Origin: Phosphoribacter sp037045055
GTDB lineage: Bacteria; Actinomycetota; Actinomycetes; Actinomycetales; Dermatophilaceae
Length of the DNA: 64,000 bases
NCBI GenBank assembly: GCA_037045055.1
Contig: JBAOHJ010000003.1
Span: 1-64,000, forward strand
Reading direction: 5' to 3'
The translations under genes and the position numbers were made by a program. The notes under the pieces are model-generated. The model saw only the letters and a list, made by a program, of their open reading frames with translations. It searched no databases and was not told where the DNA came from. Shown in pieces: positions 63,852-64,000 of this stretch (the stretch's first letter is position 1; each line of letters starts with the position of its first letter).

Positions 63852-64000
63852 ATGATAAAAGCCTATCTGCCTGGCCCTGTTGTGGTTGTTGTTTATTACC
63901 GGTCTTTCTGTAATGCCGGGCGTTCAATTACCCGCTTTTCATCTTGTTTTCAGCCGATAAACTGGCGCATGCTGTTGTCTACGGCGTTTTAACCTGGCTT
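63852..64000 (+). CDS. VanZ-like membrane protein, N-terminal fragment
   Basis: ATG 63852. After an indel near 63,880 the frame gives LLWLLFITGLSVMPGVQLPA (helix 1), then after a second near 63,958 SADKLAHAVVYGVLTWL, the VanZ-family signature with the conserved Lys and His. It continues beyond the window. The function of stand-alone VanZ proteins is unclear. Confidence 0.7.

Overview
The window looks like an assembly of DNA from at least two bacteria. Bases 1 to about 10,590 are very GC-rich and resemble Opitutales-type Verrucomicrobiota, apart from an extreme left end that may come from a third source. From about 10,593 to the end the base composition is balanced and the genes are those of Bacteroidota, probably a Saprospiria-like member. 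Markers of the second part are type III glutamine synthetase, promoter boxes of the TTTG/TAnnTTTG kind, a TonB-dependent receptor, OmpA and PD40 proteins, and a DUF1800/DUF1501 pair. The join falls inside a sodium:solute symporter gene that is cut after about 155 residues. Most genes, including essential ones (recA, thrS, cysS, purD, lpdA), are broken by one-base indels. Where I could reconstruct the protein, most look like single inserted bases. I read these as sequencing or consensus errors, so genes are given as one entry spanning the whole reconstructed frame.

Layout. 1-1,314: ends of a clpB gene and of an Eco57I/PglX-like adenine methylase. 1,378-10,141: a secreted polysaccharide-degrading set (heparinase II/III-like protein, double DUF1080 protein, two BNR sialidase-like proteins) and a D-2-hydroxyacid dehydrogenase. 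10,274-10,592: start of an unrecognised gene. 11,288-14,718: a TPR/outer-membrane-barrel protein and a processive GT2 glycosyltransferase, a possible exopolysaccharide pair. 14,942-22,836: SPFH protein, a small Cys-rich secreted protein, C-terminal processing protease, esterase, recA, recJ. 23,294-31,436: glnN, TPR/S41 peptidase, thrS, OmpA-like protein, OsmC. 31,819-39,471 (minus strand): phoH, TonB receptor, S9 peptidase, and a Cys-loop ligand-gated channel homologue. 39,566-49,359: cysS, a very large cyclase/ATPase/TPR regulator, purD, DUF4159, an outer-membrane protein, an AhpD-like protein, dtd. 49,355-64,000: SRAP, a candidate replication origin, ctaA, hydrolase, lpdA, thrC, OmpA/PD40, ybeY, anti-sigma-like kinase, DUF1800/DUF1501, dprA, an SH3 protein, and the start of a VanZ-like gene.

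The most notable non-coding structure is a candidate chromosome origin at 50,087-50,700, with four exact DnaA boxes. Three parS-type ParB sites lie 4 to 10.5 kb away (54,635; 54,988; 60,964) and are read in three different codon frames. The Bacteroidota part also carries several families of wordy inverted repeats in its intergenic gaps. One of them fills a 330-base gap almost entirely, and two near-identical copies of another, about 92 nt long and 33 kb apart, each contain a promoter-like motif. I did not find a CRISPR array, tRNA, rRNA or insertion sequence. I found no complete new multi-gene system; the strongest leads are the origin/parS region, the repeat families and the two signalling proteins.
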